The notes beneath the pieces are model-generated. The model did no database searches and was not told where the DNA came from. It saw only the letters and a program-made list of their open reading frames with translations. Both the position numbers and the translations under genes were made by a program. From Bugula neritina (Eukaryota; Bryozoa; Gymnolaemata; Cheilostomatida; Bugulidae): DNA of 64,000 nt. Positions 40,413-52,142 of this stretch are shown in pieces. The stretch covers positions 28,694,004-28,758,003 of the forward strand of contig OZ037765.1 in assembly GCA_964035545.1 (NCBI GenBank), written 5' to 3'. Each line of letters begins with the position of its first letter. The first letter of the stretch is position 1.

Positions 40413-40769
40413 TATGCTACCTTTTGACGAGTCACAATGCAATATGCACAGGTTTTTGCACTGAACTGGCTTTCGGATTACGTTTCATCTGGGTCAGGGT
40501 TTGTGTCCGTTTCACTATTACTTCATGTTGTTGGTAATAACTCCCAAATGAGAAGTACAGGAAGTACAGAAATACAGAAGTACAGAACTGATATCAATCA
40601 CAACGAGCAACTACCAGTCATTTGAAATGAAAACTCCAAGTCATGACGACAGAGGCTTAGAGTAAAGTGCAACTAACTGTCTGACAGATTCAACAACAGC
40701 TAAATGAAGCAAACCAAGCAAAGGTACATAGCCATCAATGTTAAATATTTTAAAGTTTGTAGACTAGGA

Positions 40770-41460
40770 AACAGATTTTAAAAACCTTCCAAAGGCAAAG
40801 AATATAGCAGGCATAAGAGAACTCCACATGCTGAAAAGGTATGTTGGTGGTGAGGCTAGAAAATGCATAAATGGTTTCCTTACAAGCAATACTGTTGAAG
40901 CATATAAAGCTGCAAGGAAATACCTCAAGCAAAGATATGGAAATAAAACAGCTCTCTAAAGGCAATTCAAGAAGAAATTAAGTGGTTGGCCAAGAATCTC
41001 ACCTCATGACAACTATGATTTGCAATAGTTTGCTGACCTTCTAACTTATTGTAAATGTACAATGAGGCATTTTACCCATTGGAAAAGACTGAATGACCCT
41101 AACCAGAATCTGGCACTCATGGACAAGCCCACAGAATGGCTCATGTGAAAATATCGGATAGCAGCGTATGGAAAAAAACTCATGAGTCTTTCCTGGACTT
41201 TAAAACCTGTATGGAGTTCATTATCAAGGAAGCTACAGCTGTCAGCATACTGGAAGATCAGAGAGTGAGTGACAGAAACTCAGCCTACAACAGGAGCTCA
41301 TGCCATGAAGGAAAAGTAGAGCCTGTTTTGGATTGTTGCTTGCAACAGCAGTATTGGTTCACGCTTGCACGCCTAAAACTAGCTGATGGTTGTGAAAGTG
41401 GCCCAGAGTTTGGCTGGCTATCACTCGAAGAAGTGAATTTTCTTCTGCTTGGGCAGTGAT
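40770..41460 (+). pseudogene. Decayed BEL/Pao-type LTR retrotransposon gag fragment
   Basis: The conceptual translation shows features of the gag-associated DUF1759 family of BEL/Pao elements: a block reading LKRYVGGEARKCINGF then TVEAYKAARKYLKQRYGN, and further on LNDPNQNLALMDKP and a segment resembling DFKTCMEFIIKEA. In-frame stops and frame changes interrupt it (for example after the RYGN block and near 41144). No protease, reverse transcriptase, integrase or LTR was found adjacent. It is a non-functional fragment; the call rests on remembered family features. Confidence 0.7.
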
Positions 41461-41611
41461 TGATATTGCATCATCTAATCCTTTCTCACAGAGAGTGGTA
41501 GTTTGTCACCAAGGTCGCCAATTTGAGACATTGTTGTAGAGGAAAGCTGATTTACTTCATCTAGCAATCTCTGCAGTATTGAAAAAACTGATCAAAGATG
41601 TTAGCTCATGT

Positions 41612-42092
41612 TAGTCACACGATATTTTGAAAATGGCAGTTGGAAAACACCTACATGGAAAACGGACAATTCACCAATAGACAACTCAAAAATAGACTAT
41701 TAGAAAACAGACAATTAGAAATTAGATGTTTGGAAAATGAAGAATATTCAACATGGCCTAATCCATCGGGAGAGGGGGGCTGGCATCTGGTAGGGTCCAA
41801 AATAGCTTTTAAAAATAAATATAAAAGCCGAATAAGTTAAGCTATCATGGAAGTATAATTAGTTGTTGAACAGTTTCAATTTAAAATTGCCCACGTTTAC
41901 AATAAGCTATTTTGAACCCGGTCATATGCTAAACACCTCCTCCAGAGTAGGTCATGTTGAATACTTTTCTTTTTCAAATGTCATTTTCCAAACATCTATT
42001 TTCCAATTTGTCCATATTCTACTTGTCTATTTTCAGTTTGTCTGTTCGTGATTTGTCCGTGTTCCAAATTGTCATTTTCGAATAGTCACAGA
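41612..42092. mobile_element. 480-bp fold-back element with internally repetitive arms
   Basis: The two halves are near-complete imperfect inverted repeats of about 200 bp. Left outer arm: GTCACACGATATTTTGAAAA, ending near AGATGTTTGGAAAATGA. The complement of the right half reads GTGACTATTCGAAAATGACA and shares AGATGTTTGGAAAATGA, TATTCAACATG and CAAAATAGCTT. The outer 120 bp of each arm consist of degenerate repeats of a GGAAAAYRGACAA-type motif. No coding capacity is seen; short open frames in the arms reflect the repeat. Confidence 0.85.
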
Positions 42093-42158
42093 TTCATCCC
42101 TAACAGGCTTTATTTTGTTAATTTCACCATACGCTTGCTGAACACACAATAGCACATC

Positions 42159-42474
<316 letters not shown>

Positions 42475-42476
42475 GG

Positions 42477-42509
42477 AACCCGTTGGAATATATACTATTC
42501 CAACGGGTT
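42477..42509. repeat. Perfect 14-bp inverted repeat (hairpin)
   Basis: AACCCGTTGGAATA at 42477-42490 and its exact reverse complement at 42496-42509, separated by TATAC. It abuts the microsatellite. It could be a remnant transposon terminus pair or a transcribed hairpin; nothing else supports either. Confidence 0.9.
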
Positions 42510-43016
42510 TCAAATATGTTCAAATGCATTAGCCTAGTTGCTGTAAATTGCTTTTACATAGGCATAAGCCTCACCCTTTACACAGTGTTAGAGGACCCAA
42601 GCTTTGTCTTCGGGAGCTGAGTATGTTGAAGGAATAGCCTTCTTAATATGCGAGACTCACTTGAACGTGGATATGACTGGTGTACAAGGCTCATGGGTTG
42701 ATCAGATTGCAGCCTCATAACATTATTGCCTGTATATGCTTAAGTAACAGATGAAGTACTTACATGATTCGAATGCACTCTCAACGACTGATACATGATT
42801 GTGTTCAAACTAGATATCTGATCACCAACCTGTGTGTGACTAGCATTATGAGAGTTGTGTGTTCTATGAGTGTCTGCTGACAAACAGATGTGAAATTATC
42901 AGAACTATTGGTGGTGAGGATCCTATCGCTATAACTGGTTGGCAAGCATTAGTCATTTCTAGGCAAACATTACTTTCATTTGGCAGTTTTAGATAAATTT
43001 TTTCCTAAAACGTTGA

Positions 43017-43235
43017 TTATGCTAGTGTTATACGATTGTTTGCAATACCATTGATAGCTTCGTATGAGGGTTTGAATTTATCAAAAAATCCCTCTATTGT
43101 AAGTCCGTTGACAATTTTTTGACTGTCCATACTGGCATCATTAACCGAGTTAAGGAAATCTTGCAGTTCTAAATATATGGCCTCTTTTTCTTGGAACAGT
43201 GTGTACTCAATATTTGACACAGCCTCAGCTCTCAT
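43017..43235 (-). CDS. Possible hypothetical protein or gene fragment (72 codons)
   Basis: This minus-strand frame has a balanced, protein-like composition (YTLFQEKEAIYLELQDFLNS, GLTIEGFFDKFKPSYEAING) and looks helical. It stays open a further 17 codons upstream of the Met before meeting TAA. No convincing acceptor or partner exon was found. It may be a small gene, a terminal exon, or a piece of a transposon; the family is not recognised. Confidence 0.28.
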   Translation of the reverse strand: MRAEAVSNIEYTLFQEKEAIYLELQDFLNSVNDASMDSQKIVNGLTIEGFFDKFKPSYEAINGIANNRITLA

Positions 43236-46039
43236 AATTGCAATCCTTATCTTTGATGCATTTAAGTCAGTTGTCGCTTGAGTTATTTATTATGACAATT
43301 TCTCAATAATAAATTTTTGTTCTATGTAATTAAGTATAATGTTGTGAAATTATAGGCAGGGTTTAACTTTTTTTATCATTGAGTGAGCTTGTAGACTAGT
43401 TCTCAAATAGTTTGGGCAGTCAACATTTACATAAAAACAACTTTAAGAAGAAAGTAAGAGGTCTGAATAATAATATAATATTATGAGTATGATAATTAAA
43501 AGAATGGGTAATAACAAATATATGATAGAGTAAATATAGGTTTACAGCACATTACATAAATTATGTTCTCTCTAAATCTTTGTAGGCAATTCTCTTGTGT
43601 GCAATGTTTAAAATTTTATCCGAAGGTCTTGCTGCAAAGCATAAAATTGTGAGTAAGGAACTTTAAAATTATGTTGTGGACTTGAGGTCTCCCATGAAAA
43701 GCCACTCCTTAAATGATCAGCCAGCAAAATATGCCACTTATACAGTGGCTTCAGATGTGGGTATAAATAAATATATAGTTTATTATATAGTTATATAATA
43801 TAAATATCACAATTCAAGCAATAGGAACAACATACAGTGATATAACAGTCTAAAAGTCTATGTATTAATTGAGTTTGTTAATTCAAAAACAAAAGCATAT
43901 GTAAAGGATTAGCTTGTATAGATGATTGCATGTATATTTTAATATACCCAGTTATTTCCTTAGGTATCCTTTGAGAGTTTTGTATAGATATGAATAATTT
44001 TGTATTGAATTTCAGCATTTTTCTATAGTCAATTATAATAGGAAAAATATTTTTTAAGTTTTTATTTTGAACTGTTATTTCAGCAAGATATATTAAAATG
44101 AAACTATGGTAAATATTATGTATTAGGATAATGTATTAATGAAATTTACAACAAGCAGCGTGGTGCTATGGTAGGCTCATTGTCTTGTCTGTAACATACT
44201 GAAAGTAAGTTTGTAAATTTTTCTAAGTTATGAATTTGTCAAATAAACATTCACATGTTGGAGCTTGTAATTGCAACATTTTGCTAGCGAAGACTCGGCA
44301 TGTTTCAAAAAATGTTGATGAATCAAGTTACACCTAAGTTTGGTCTTTTTTGAAGGGTTCTTGGAATATTTTCTGACAGACTAATGACAGTTACATATAA
44401 TACAAGCCCAGCTACTTTTAGTTGCATAAGCGAAAATTATAGGTGACGGTTAATAATTGGCTTGTTTTGTCTGGGATCGATTGGCAGTATTATGGCTTCT
44501 ATCTAGAAAATGTGGTAAATCTAATCAATCCCAGACCCAGACAGGTAACGACCTAGATGCCATCATGTACTCAACTAAAAGGTTTCAACATATGTATTGG
44601 GTGTCTTAACAGTTTTGTTTTGCTAGCGTGGCCTCTGTTTTCTCTCAAGGTGGTAGTCAAATGCAGCAATAATTATATGGTGTCAACAGGTGTGTCTGGT
44701 GGCGTTCTTAAGTCTCAACTAATGAAAAAAACTATAATATTAGTAAATACTGTATGAAATGTATAACATATTTGCAGCATTGACATAAAAAACATAATTT
44801 ACATGTTAAAGATGCTTCAAGTTAAATGTTGAAGTTATGGACAAAGTACTGATAAAATAATATTTATTGCACCTGATAGCTCCAAATGCCGTATGTAGTA
44901 AGTTACAGCATCATATATCAGCATCGTATATAACCTGATGCTTAGTTGAATAAAATGTTGTTTGTAAAGTCTATGTTGACATTATACACCTCTCTTTAAA
45001 TTTATGACATAGGTGCAGAGCTGCAGTGTAGTTTTATAGCGTTAGTTCTATTTTGCAGCATAGGAACTTGTCTGTTTGCAAATAAAACATGAATTATTCA
45101 TAAAAACCAAGCCTAAAATTATATATCAAATACCCTGCATCTAGGTATAGTAAATAGTCAAAGGCAAAGAGAAATGACAATAAAAACAAGTGTTGAATTG
45201 GTGGCCTAGTAACTAGTATTAAAATGCACAAAAAGATAGAATAAAATTAAATTATGTGTATTTTTCATACACAGCAGCTCCAAGATATTGCATGTTACAT
45301 TTTCATTAGTGCTTATTTACTTTATTATATTTCATAATGTATCTAATATGGCTATAATATCTCTTCAAGTTCTACTGCTTTTAAACTTTCACTTCAAGCT
45401 TGTGTAAGGGGCTGTAAGTTTCATTATTTTCTCAACTGCTGCCTTGTAATTTTAGTATTAAATTCATTGAATGATTCAAAGAAGAAAAACTATAAGAAGC
45501 AAGGACTGTGGCAATGGATAAAGCGAACGCTTCAGAGAACCAAAACTCAGTACATCATTCAGCCACCAAAAAAGCAAGAATTCTTTGTTTAAAGTTACCA
45601 TTGTTTTATTATGATGTATTTTTGGAAAAGTCAGTCTAGAAATTACAAGAATGTCTGACAGAAAAACACATATATGCATATAGAAGACAATTGGATAGAC
45701 ATTAATAAAATAGCTGTTTATAGCCAATCAGAAATTTGCGAAAAATAGTTTTATCTGTAAGAGCCATTTTTAAAAAAATATAAATAGCAAATTATGCTAA
45801 AATTATTTAATTAGTAGCTAACGAACATTATTTCTACATAAATATTTGAAAGCATAGAAATGCATGCATGAGCTTGAAATAAACTAGTACTTATAAAACA
45901 ATAACTAGAAAATTTGTGTAATAAATATAAATGAAAACAAAATATATGACAGTATAAATATATTGAGCAAATTAAAATTCAGATCCAAAATTTTTCCAAC
46001 TCATCATTCATTGTTGGTTGCAATACTATCAACAAGCAC

Positions 46040-49000
46040 TTAACTAATAGCTTCATGTGGCCAATTCAGCTGTTTAATGAGTGCCCCTTTACTACGGGCA
46101 TATCCACCATACCGTTCTAATCGGTGGTCATAACTTCCACTTCGCCATCCGTACAAACTAGTTGTTGTTCGAGGAAATGGGTGTGGAGAAGGTAAAACTT
46201 TAATATATTTCTCAACAGGAGTAATAGGTGGAAGTTTAAGATGAGAAGGTAGCTCCTTGACCTTAGTATTTCTCTCTGGGAAATCATCTTTCACAAGCTA
46301 AAACAATCATCTTAGTGGTATATAATCTAAAACAACATCTTTTTTTCTTTATTCCCAGATGCTAATATATTTTTAATTTATCCTTTTTTACAACTTACAT
46401 CTGTATACTTTGTTTTTAGGAAATCCCAGTTTCCTGGCCATTTCTTTGCCGCCTCTTTTTCCATGTGAACATGATCTTTCCTGTGAAAATTAATAAATTT
46501 CATGTGATACTCAGTTAATATACAAATAATGTACAGCTACAATAAAAGTAATAGAAGGTCATTTAATAGGACTTCTAAATGTCTGTCACTACCTGGTAAT
46601 TATAGGTTTTACTTGGTTATCTTTTGCAAGTAAATAGACATTAGCTTGAAAGTTAAACACAGCAGGTAGTAGTTGGCATTGAGTAAATTAGTATGTATAT
46701 GAACTATAGTTGAATTATCAGATTTTCCTATAAAAAGTTTCAGTACAGTCTAAGTTGATGCAGCATACCAATTTTTTCTTTAAACATTCATCAAATAAAA
46801 CTCATTCAACAACTTCTAAAAATATATGAATAAACTTTTAATAAACCAATTGCACTGAACTACCTTATGATGCATTCTGCTAAAATATTTGCGATGAGAG
46901 TGAAAAGCTATTTTTATACAGCAAAACAACAAGGACATAGGCACATTAGGGGGATTGCATAGTAGCCCATACTGACACTCTTGATCCACTCATGCAAATA
47001 ATATAAGGGAAAGTGGGGCTAGTTGAACCACGGGGCTAGTTGAACCACATGCTCTAAATTTTCTTCTTTAAATAATTACACCATTTTATTTCCTTTACTT
47101 GAGAGGGTTTTAGGTGAACTATCAAACATATGAAAATATATGAAATCAATTAAGCAGAAGTTTTCAAGTGAGCGAGTATGCTTCACACTTTTTGCATCAA
47201 AAATAAGCAAACTAGCAAGTCATTTTTCCATAAAAAAAAGTTGCATAGCTTTCTATCTTTTAATCATAGTCCAGTCAAGTCTATTCAGGCATGTATTTTC
47301 AACATGATATCAAAGCTGGGGAGTAACCTAAAGTTGCAGAGATATCTCACTCACAGCAGATATTGACAATAATTGGCAGAGTGACAGTGTGGGGCTAGTT
47401 GAACCACATAAAAAGTGGGATGAGTTGAACCAAGTACAATTTGCCCCACTAGTTATTTTCACTATGCTGATTATAATTAGGCACACCAATTTTTACATTT
47501 AAGCTTATATTTCTTTTAATTTAAGCTGGTTTGTCATCAATATATAAATCCAAACATATACATTTGGTCCTAGAGAAAATGAAAATGTAGGTCAACAGTG
47601 TAATCAAACTATTCTGCAAATGATGTAAAATTAAATACGGAAAACAATCAGGGGAATATGCAGATAAGAAAAACTTAACTACTGCAATGAACATGGTAAA
47701 GCAAGGCAGTGGCATAAATCATCTGCCATTGTTGAGAGCCGCCTTCAAAAAATTTGGTTATGCTCAACCATATCGTGTATTTTTTATGTCATATGAGAGA
47801 ACCCATTTCATATCTGGAACTTGTTCAACGATGCAATGCCTTTCCTACCAGTTTGCTGCTGCTGCTCGAGTTTTAAAGTGTCTTCTACATCGCCTATATC
47901 TGAGAAGTTAAATGGGTGCAATGACAGATTACATCCAGAGTTTCTGTTATTTGTTTATGCTAATTTATTGTATTTTTTTAATGATTTGTATTGTTAGTAT
48001 TTAAAAAAAAACATTTCTTAGCTTGTAAAAGAGGTAAAACAACTTACATTATAGGATAAATGACGCTAGTTCAAACTTTACACAGGGCGGTTCAACTTGA
48101 GACCCGTTGTACCAAAGGACTTACAGGTGAAAAATAGGCTCTATCTTAGAGAGTAAAGTGTTTTTGTATTTAACTTTAATAAACAAAGACAGCAACACAC
48201 GACTGATTTTTATGGTGTAATGGTGCAAGTCTTTAGATTGGCAAAAAAAGTCTACAAAACTTATGCTCAAAGACGCAATTTTTGGTTCGACTAGTTCATG
48301 CACCCTCCCCTATTAAACTGTTTTTAAATTTCAGCAATTAGGTACTAAATTAGTGTTATAAGCAAAAAAGTCATTAAAATGTATGTTTTTATTCTATTTA
48401 TCTTGTTTTCATAAAAATTACCACTATATGTGATTCAATTAAACACAACTTAGGACCATCCTGCAGTCCTACATTCTAACCCCCTAGACACACTCTGCTG
48501 CACTGTATGCATTGTAGGCCGTAACAGCAAATATCAGCCATTTTTAAAATTGTCCGAGATTCCTGTACGGCATTGCGGTACGTCAGAATCAAGCACTGCT
48601 TGATTAAAAAAGTTGCGTCGGGATCCTATTAGACAGAAAGACATTGCGTCAACTCATTGGATATAAATGTCCAATGAGGTGTCGTAGATCGCATCCAATA
48701 GCGAATTTTGAAAACTTCAGCCCGAACACATTAAAAATAGCTGAAATTTTACATTACGACCTACAACACGGCAGTGTGTTTAGGGGGTAAACTGAAGTTG
48801 TCTTCTCTTTTATTAATACATTTTTAATACAAATAAGATAATAAAATTAGTCCTTATTTCTACCTAGCAGACTGAAGTTAAAGAACTCCTGACAAATTAA
48901 GGCAGTTTTAAATATTCACATACATTTTAGCTATCATCTACAGTTGTATGTTAAAACAATATTCAGTTTTGCAAAAAAAATTGGTAGAAATACGTCTTGA

Positions 49001-50286
49001 ATTAATTTAGAATTTTCGATAGCATTGCTGGTGACGTTTCCAGTCGGCTTTTACGTCTGCCGCGTATTATAAAGCTAACAGCAACTTTTATTAATGTTCA
49101 TTGCATGCTATTTTAGCGGCTACATCACACAGCCTAATAGCTGAACTGGTTTGAAATTTTAACTTCAAACTGATATAGACTGATTAGAAAAACCTCTGGC
49201 TGTTTACATTGGCAACTAAGTTATAGACAAAACTGAGTACAGATCTACTTGAGTTTGAGAGGTATTGCTTGCGGGTGATGGACTACATTTAAGTCAGTAG
49301 AGTAGATTTGCTGTTATCAGTTTTTGCTGTGTAAAATATCTTATTGCAAATGATGTGATCAAAAAGCAGGCTGGGCGGAAGAAATATATATACACACAAA
49401 GAAAAGACACCTGTAGTAGTGTGAGATGTTTGCAGAAGAAAAGATGATGATACCCTCCTAGTTTCTAGCCACTATATCACTGTTTATTGCAAAACCCTTT
49501 TAGAAAAGAAAAGAATCTCTCCAAAGTTATAAGTTCTAACAAGCAATCAATTTTCTAAAGTATCCAAAAGCTAACAGCAAAACCAAATGAGCTGTGAAAA
49601 ATGTGTAGGAAAACTGCAGACTCTATGATCTAAGCCTATTTATTTTATAGAGTTGCCCTTCTTGAGAATAGCTTTATTTTTCTAAAACTACTAATAAACA
49701 GATTGTAAAAGAACTAGTTTGCATGCCTACAATACCCAAGAACAGAGTGAAAGACAAACTACTAGATATAGCAGGGAAAGGACAATAGACAAAGGAAATT
49801 ATTAACTATCAAGCCTGTAGTCATCCAGTTGCTAAAACTTTATAACTCAAGGCTCACAAGTTTACGTCAGGAACCCATAACAAAAGGTGGCTGTCTTGAA
49901 CAGCCCAACTTTATTTTTTTATACAAAAATTTAGACTATTTATTGCAACACAAATATATTTTTAAAAAAAGGGCCTATGATGCTTAAGCCAAATGCTACT
50001 CTACTGTTTTTACAGGATGCAAAAAAACTCAGCTCTGGGGGAATACAGTCATCCAAGATTATGATCATAGTGGGTTAATGCAGCCTTTAGTTTATTAAAC
50101 ATATGCAGTAGTTTTAGTGGACCTATGAGCTTTGGTTAAAAAACAAAAGCAGTCTAGAAAATAAGTGCTGGGCTAGTACAAAGCTGACCTTGGCTATAAT
50201 TGTATATTTAACTACATAACTTACCAGATTTCATCGTTAGCAACAAAATTACATTTTGCTACCTGAAGGCCTTGCGTGTCCGTCAT
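46040..50286 (-). CDS. CIMIP1: Ciliary microtubule inner protein 1 (C20orf85 homologue), 133 aa
   Basis: Three exons: 50286-50225, 46480-46399 and 46297-46040 (stop at 46042-46040), total 402 nt; human C20orf85 is about 137 aa. The first intron splits the Trp codon of NDEIW (TG before the donor gtaagt, G after the acceptor), which supports the join across 3.7 kb. Landmarks shared with the family are ANDEIWKDH, KKWPGNWDFL, LPPITPVEKYIKVLPSP, LYGWRSG and the C-terminal KGALIKQLNWP. Family members bind inside the doublet microtubules of motile cilia and flagella. The start is the only upstream Met in frame (MTDTQGLQVAK). No membrane or enzyme motifs are expected. The first intron carries two DNA transposons (47006-48310 and 48480-48787). 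Confidence 0.93.
47006..48310. mobile_element. 1.3-kb DNA transposon with GGGGCTAGTTGAACCAC subterminal repeats
   Basis: Imperfect terminal inverted repeats (left AGGGAAAGTGGGGCTAGTTG, right complement GGGGAGGGTGCATGAACTAG) lie between TA dinucleotides (47004-47005 and 48311-48312), as in the Tc1/mariner/pogo superfamily. The 17-bp motif GGGGCTAGTTGAACCAC occurs in tandem at 47015-47048 and again, with variants, near 47391 and 47414. Inverted variants lie near 48069, 48087 and 48280. A plus-strand frame at 47687-47911 begins with MVKQGSGINHLP, faintly like a psq-type helix-turn-helix, but no intact transposase remains. It is inserted in CIMIP1 intron 1. Confidence 0.7.
48480..48787. mobile_element. 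308-bp MITE with 3-bp TAA target duplication
   Basis: The terminal inverted repeats start CCCCCTAGACACAC (left) and CCCCCTAAACACAC (right, complemented) and extend imperfectly for about 80 bp, including TTGTAGGYCGTAA and CAGCYATTTTTAA. TAA lies directly outside both ends (48477-48479 and 48788-48790). There is no coding capacity. A diverged relative lies at 39777-40412. It is in CIMIP1 intron 1. Confidence 0.82.
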
Positions 50287-51995
50287 TTTTTAATATTTTT
50301 ATTTATTTTTCAAGTTTGCTAAACTAAACTGTCAACACCTTTAACTTTGAGTTGATAGTGATGCCTATGATCTAAGTCGGAACTCGGAAGCGATCAAACA
50401 GCACTTAGAACCTGTTAGTCAACTTGGGTCTTACAAAGACAACTGCTAATTTCATCAATTATTTACAAATATAACATTTATTTGTTTTGATAGAAGCAAA
50501 ATATTTTGGTGACATTGACGAAGCAACTCTGGCTGTTGTAAATTTAACAGCCGTATCTCTCTACCGAAAGTTTTGTAACTCGGAAATTTCAAGAGATACT
50601 GCTTTTGTCGCTAGGCAAATGTGACATTACAACATTATATTCACTTAAGATTAGCTTGCAAAATCTGTCTTATTCATCATTTTTGTGCATTTTACAAATA
50701 TTTTTTTGAAAATAAAAAAATAAACAACAAATTTTAATTGCAGTTTGCGTGTTTTTTGAAATTAACTACATGTTGTAACCATAGTCATAGTGTTGTGTTT
50801 GCACAATTTAGCAGGGACTCTCCCACTATATCAAGGTCAGGTTCAGCGATCGTAAAATAATAAAAAGTATAAACCGCGTCTACTTGCAATATTTGTGATA
50901 ATATGCACATGGCCATTTGCCTTTGGTAGGCTACTGTTTCTGATAATAGTTTGAAGACCAGTGCTAAATTTTGAATTATATAATAATTTCCAAGGTGTTG
51001 TTACCGTAGCAATAATCTGTGGTCATTATCAACTTCAAGTGATGATCATTGTGATTATGATGATATTCATATGCTCAGTGACTGATATAGTGAATCATAT
51101 ACTAATACAATATTTAAATTCAAATTGATTTACGTTCATCATGATCATTTTTATTTTACCTTCAAATACATAATGATAGTTATTATTATGATGAGATTAA
51201 GTTTATGGGCCAACTCTACAATTACAAGTACATGGCCCCATGCACTGTGATGATGGGCATATTGATATAGTGATAGTAGCTTTAAAATTTAAGTGGTAAT
51301 GGCCACCGCCATGTCTTCTTGTCTAATCATTAACGAATACCAATATGATGTAATTATATTTATAACAATAAAATATAAACATTATGATTATTGATTTTTT
51401 CAACTATGAGTCTGAAATTGAAAGCATTCAGCATTGACTTTGAGCTCAAAGTCAATAACAATCAATATGAATATGAATATAAATATCCTTATGACTATGA
51501 GTATGACTATGATCGTTATATTTACAGCTACTTCAATTTGGTTATGTTTTTTTGCAACACTAGCTAATAAATTTTGAATATGTTAGTTTTGATCAACTTT
51601 TACATATGATAATCACAGTCATATGTTGATGGTTAGTAATTGCTCACAGCCAGTGTGAGTTTTTAAACAGAAAAATGAAACCTCATAGGAATAGGCATAA
51701 CGGTGATGTCTAATGATAATTATAATTGATACCTGTAAACTTGCCCTATACTTGGAGCTGAAAATAAACAGGGCGGAGGGTCATACTGATACTCACAGTG
51801 ATAATTATAGTGAATGATTTATACTGAGAGTGGTAATAATCATAAGTGTTATCATACTACATTGTCAACTCTGTAAGCATAACTATTATGCATAGTAGTT
51901 GGTAGCACTAATGGCTATCAATTTAGATTATTACTAAAAAGGCCACAGTGATAGTAACACTGTCAGATGGTGGTACTATCATATTCAAAAGTTGT

Positions 51996-52142
51996 AGAAG
52001 CAGCACCGAGTTTGGTGATCACTGATTGCATTGGTTTAGGGAGTGGTCTCAAGTTTGGAGTTGAGGGTTTAGGGTTCAGACAACAATGCGTAATCAAATT
52101 TTGCACTCACTCTTAGTCACACCAACTTAGTGCTGCCTCTAA
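51996..52142. repeat. Small terminal-inverted repeat element, copy 2
   Basis: The ends AGAAGCAGCACCGAGTTTGG and the complement of CCAACTTAGTGCTGCCTCTA form imperfect inverted repeats. The left end matches that of the element at 13611-13722, and both contain TTGCACTCA near the right arm. No coding capacity; MITE-like or SINE-like. Confidence 0.55.

Noticed and set aside
41136-41459. 107-codon plus frame as an independent gene
   Set aside because: It is the downstream part of the decayed BEL/Pao gag region; similarity is spread over several frames broken by stops.
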